Shown here: positions 6,814 to 7,482 of the stretch, in pieces
How the letters are laid out: each line of letters opens with the position of its first letter
How positions within the stretch are numbered: position 1 is the stretch's first letter
From: Bryobacteraceae bacterium
GTDB lineage: Bacteria; Acidobacteriota; Terriglobia; Bryobacterales; Bryobacteraceae
Reading direction: 5' to 3'
NCBI GenBank assembly: GCA_030039005.1
Contig: JASHQT010000184.1
Coordinates: 1 to 7,482 of the forward strand
Length of the DNA: 7,482 bases
The notes under the pieces: generated by a model
The model's database searches: none
The model's input: only the letters and a program-made list of their open reading frames with translations
What the model was told of the DNA's origin: nothing
Position numbers and translations under genes: made by a program

Positions 6814-6844
6814 AGCAAGAAACCCGCCCCGCGCCTTCAACGTT

Positions 6845-6850
6845 TAAACT
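6845..6850 (+). promoter_or_regulatory. Putative -10 box (TAAACT) for the VirB10-like gene
   Basis: TAAACT occurs 31 bp after the stop of the glycosyltransferase gene and 54 nt before the ATG at 6905. It would give a leader of about 48 nt that includes the Shine-Dalgarno. No -35 is evident. It suggests the downstream gene has its own promoter rather than being read only from the glycosyltransferase pair. Confidence 0.3.
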
Positions 6851-6889
6851 GGAAAAGGACCCGCGTTCATCCGAGAACCAGCACACGAG

Positions 6890-6895
6890 AAGGAG
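6890..6895 (+). promoter_or_regulatory. Shine-Dalgarno of the VirB10-like gene
   Basis: AAGGAG stands 9 nt before the ATG at 6905 and continues as AAGGAGA. This is a good match at an acceptable distance, and it decides the start in a frame that would otherwise be known only by its signal peptide. Confidence 0.65.
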
Positions 6896-6904
6896 ACGAT
6901 TCCC

Positions 6905-7482
6905 ATGTACGTTCGATTCGCCTGGGTTTCACTCACAGCCGCACTCGCGGCCGCGCTCGCCTTGAGCGCACAACCGGGGCCCCAACAGGATCAAGGTCCG
7001 CCCCCTCCCGCGCCGCCGGCTTCGGAAACTCCCACCGCCGCTCCCCCGACTCCCTCCGCGGCTCCGAGCGGGCCCTTGCAGCGGCCCGCTCCCTCGGGTC
7101 CCGATCACTTCGTGGTTCCCGTGGGCACCCATGTTCCGCTCAGCATGATCAACAGCGTGAGCACAAAAACCGCCGTCTCCGGCGAGCGCGTGTATCTGGA
7201 AAGCGTCTTCCCCATCCTGGTGGACGGCCACGTCATCATTCCTCCCGGCAGCTACGTGGCCGGCACCGTCACCGACGTCAAGCGGCCCGGCCGCGTCAAG
7301 GGCCGCGGCGAACTGTACGTCCGGTTCGATTCGCTGACTCTTCCCAACGGCGTGACGCGCGATTTTCGCGCCCGCATGGGCAGCCTCGACGGCCGCGCGC
7401 CCGAAACCCTGGATAAATCCGAGGGCAAAATTCAAGGCGAGGGCGACAAGTCCGGCGACGCCAAAACGGTCGGGGAAGGCGC
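6905..7482 (+). CDS. Exported protein with Pro-rich linker and VirB10/TrbI-like beta domain (3' end cut by window)
   Basis: The frame is open from ATG 6905 to the window edge (192 codons visible, no stop). Residues 1-22 are a signal peptide (basic start, Ala/Leu core, likely cleavage at LSA-Q). Residues 24-66 form a linker of Pro, Ala, Ser and Thr. From residue 67 the sequence is beta-rich: FVVPVGTHVPLSMINSVST (69-87), SGERVYLESVFPILVDGHVI (92-111) ending in IPPGSYVAGTV (112-122), VKGRGELYVRFDSLTLPNG (131-149). The order 'G-T-x-V-P-L ... V-x-G-x-x-V ... I-P-x-G-S-x-V-x-G-x-V ... L-x-V-x-F-x-x-L-x-x-P-x-G' recalls the C-terminal beta-barrel domain of VirB10/TrbI proteins. There are no type IV secretion genes nearby and no membrane helix other than the signal, so a role in conjugation is unlikely; similar free-standing secreted proteins are expected in Acidobacteria, function unknown. 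From about residue 168 it becomes rich in Gly, Lys, Asp and Glu. Confidence 0.75.
   Translation, partial: MYVRFAWVSLTAALAAALALSAQPGPQQDQGPPPPAPPASETPTAAPPTPSAAPSGPLQRPAPSGPDHFVVPVGTHVPLSMINSVSTKTAVSGERVYLESVFPILVDGHVIIPPGSYVAGTVTDVKRPGRVKGRGELYVRFDSLTLPNGVTRDFRARMGSLDGRAPETLDKSEGKIQGEGDKSGDAKTVGEG

Noticed and set aside
6013..6840. Antisense open frame of 275 codons over the glycosyltransferase 3' half.
   Set aside because: Low-complexity Gly/Glu/Arg/Gln-rich translation, no start signal, fully explained as the complement of the real gene.
6929..7435. Antisense open frame over the VirB10-like gene.
   Set aside because: The forward gene has a good Shine-Dalgarno, a signal peptide and a patterned beta domain; the antisense product is an Ala/His/Gly-rich shadow.

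Overview
The window most resembles a high-GC acidobacterial chromosome, probably from the Solibacter/Bryobacter group. The strongest evidence is a complete stand-alone copy of the 'Solibacter uncharacterized C-terminal domain' (TIGR03437 type) at 4067-4867. A Pkn-type serine/threonine kinase joined through one membrane helix to a long TPR tail, and a secreted TPR protein with a carboxypeptidase-regulatory-like front end, fit the same lineage. These family assignments are made from sequence motifs by eye; no search was run.

Layout: (a) 1 to about 190 is an open but unrecognised frame that runs in from outside the window. (b) 129-2264 (+) is a kinase/TPR receptor that lacks the whole kinase N-lobe and the HRD catalytic Asp, so it is either a pseudokinase or a 5'-truncated gene. 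(c) A gap of about 150 bp separates it from a convergent gene, 2416-3462 (-), encoding a secreted TPR protein with a strong Shine-Dalgarno and a TATAAT-like box. (d) A divergent, AT-rich intergenic stretch (3463-3624) leads to a small single-domain rhodanese (3625-3969, +). (e) 4067-4867 (+) is the stand-alone TIGR03437-like exported protein. (f) 4895-5299 and 5296-6813 (+) form a translationally coupled pair (ATGA overlap): a small membrane-anchored protein followed by a polytopic GT-C-type glycosyltransferase-like protein with a Lys/Ala-rich tail. (g) 6905 to the window end (+) is the start of an exported protein with a Pro-rich linker and a VirB10/TrbI-like beta domain, cut by the window edge.

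Most of the products are envelope or exported proteins: a receptor, two or three secreted proteins and a membrane glycosyltransferase. Only the 4895/5296 pair is clearly an operon; the other genes look like separate units. No tRNA, rRNA, CRISPR array, insertion sequence or convincing intrinsic terminator was seen. I did not find a clear previously undescribed system. The points most worth checking are the amputated kinase and its 5' junction, the glycosyltransferase pair with its unidentified partner, and a recurring TAAACT-like box just upstream of several starts, one of which may be a leaderless TTG start.
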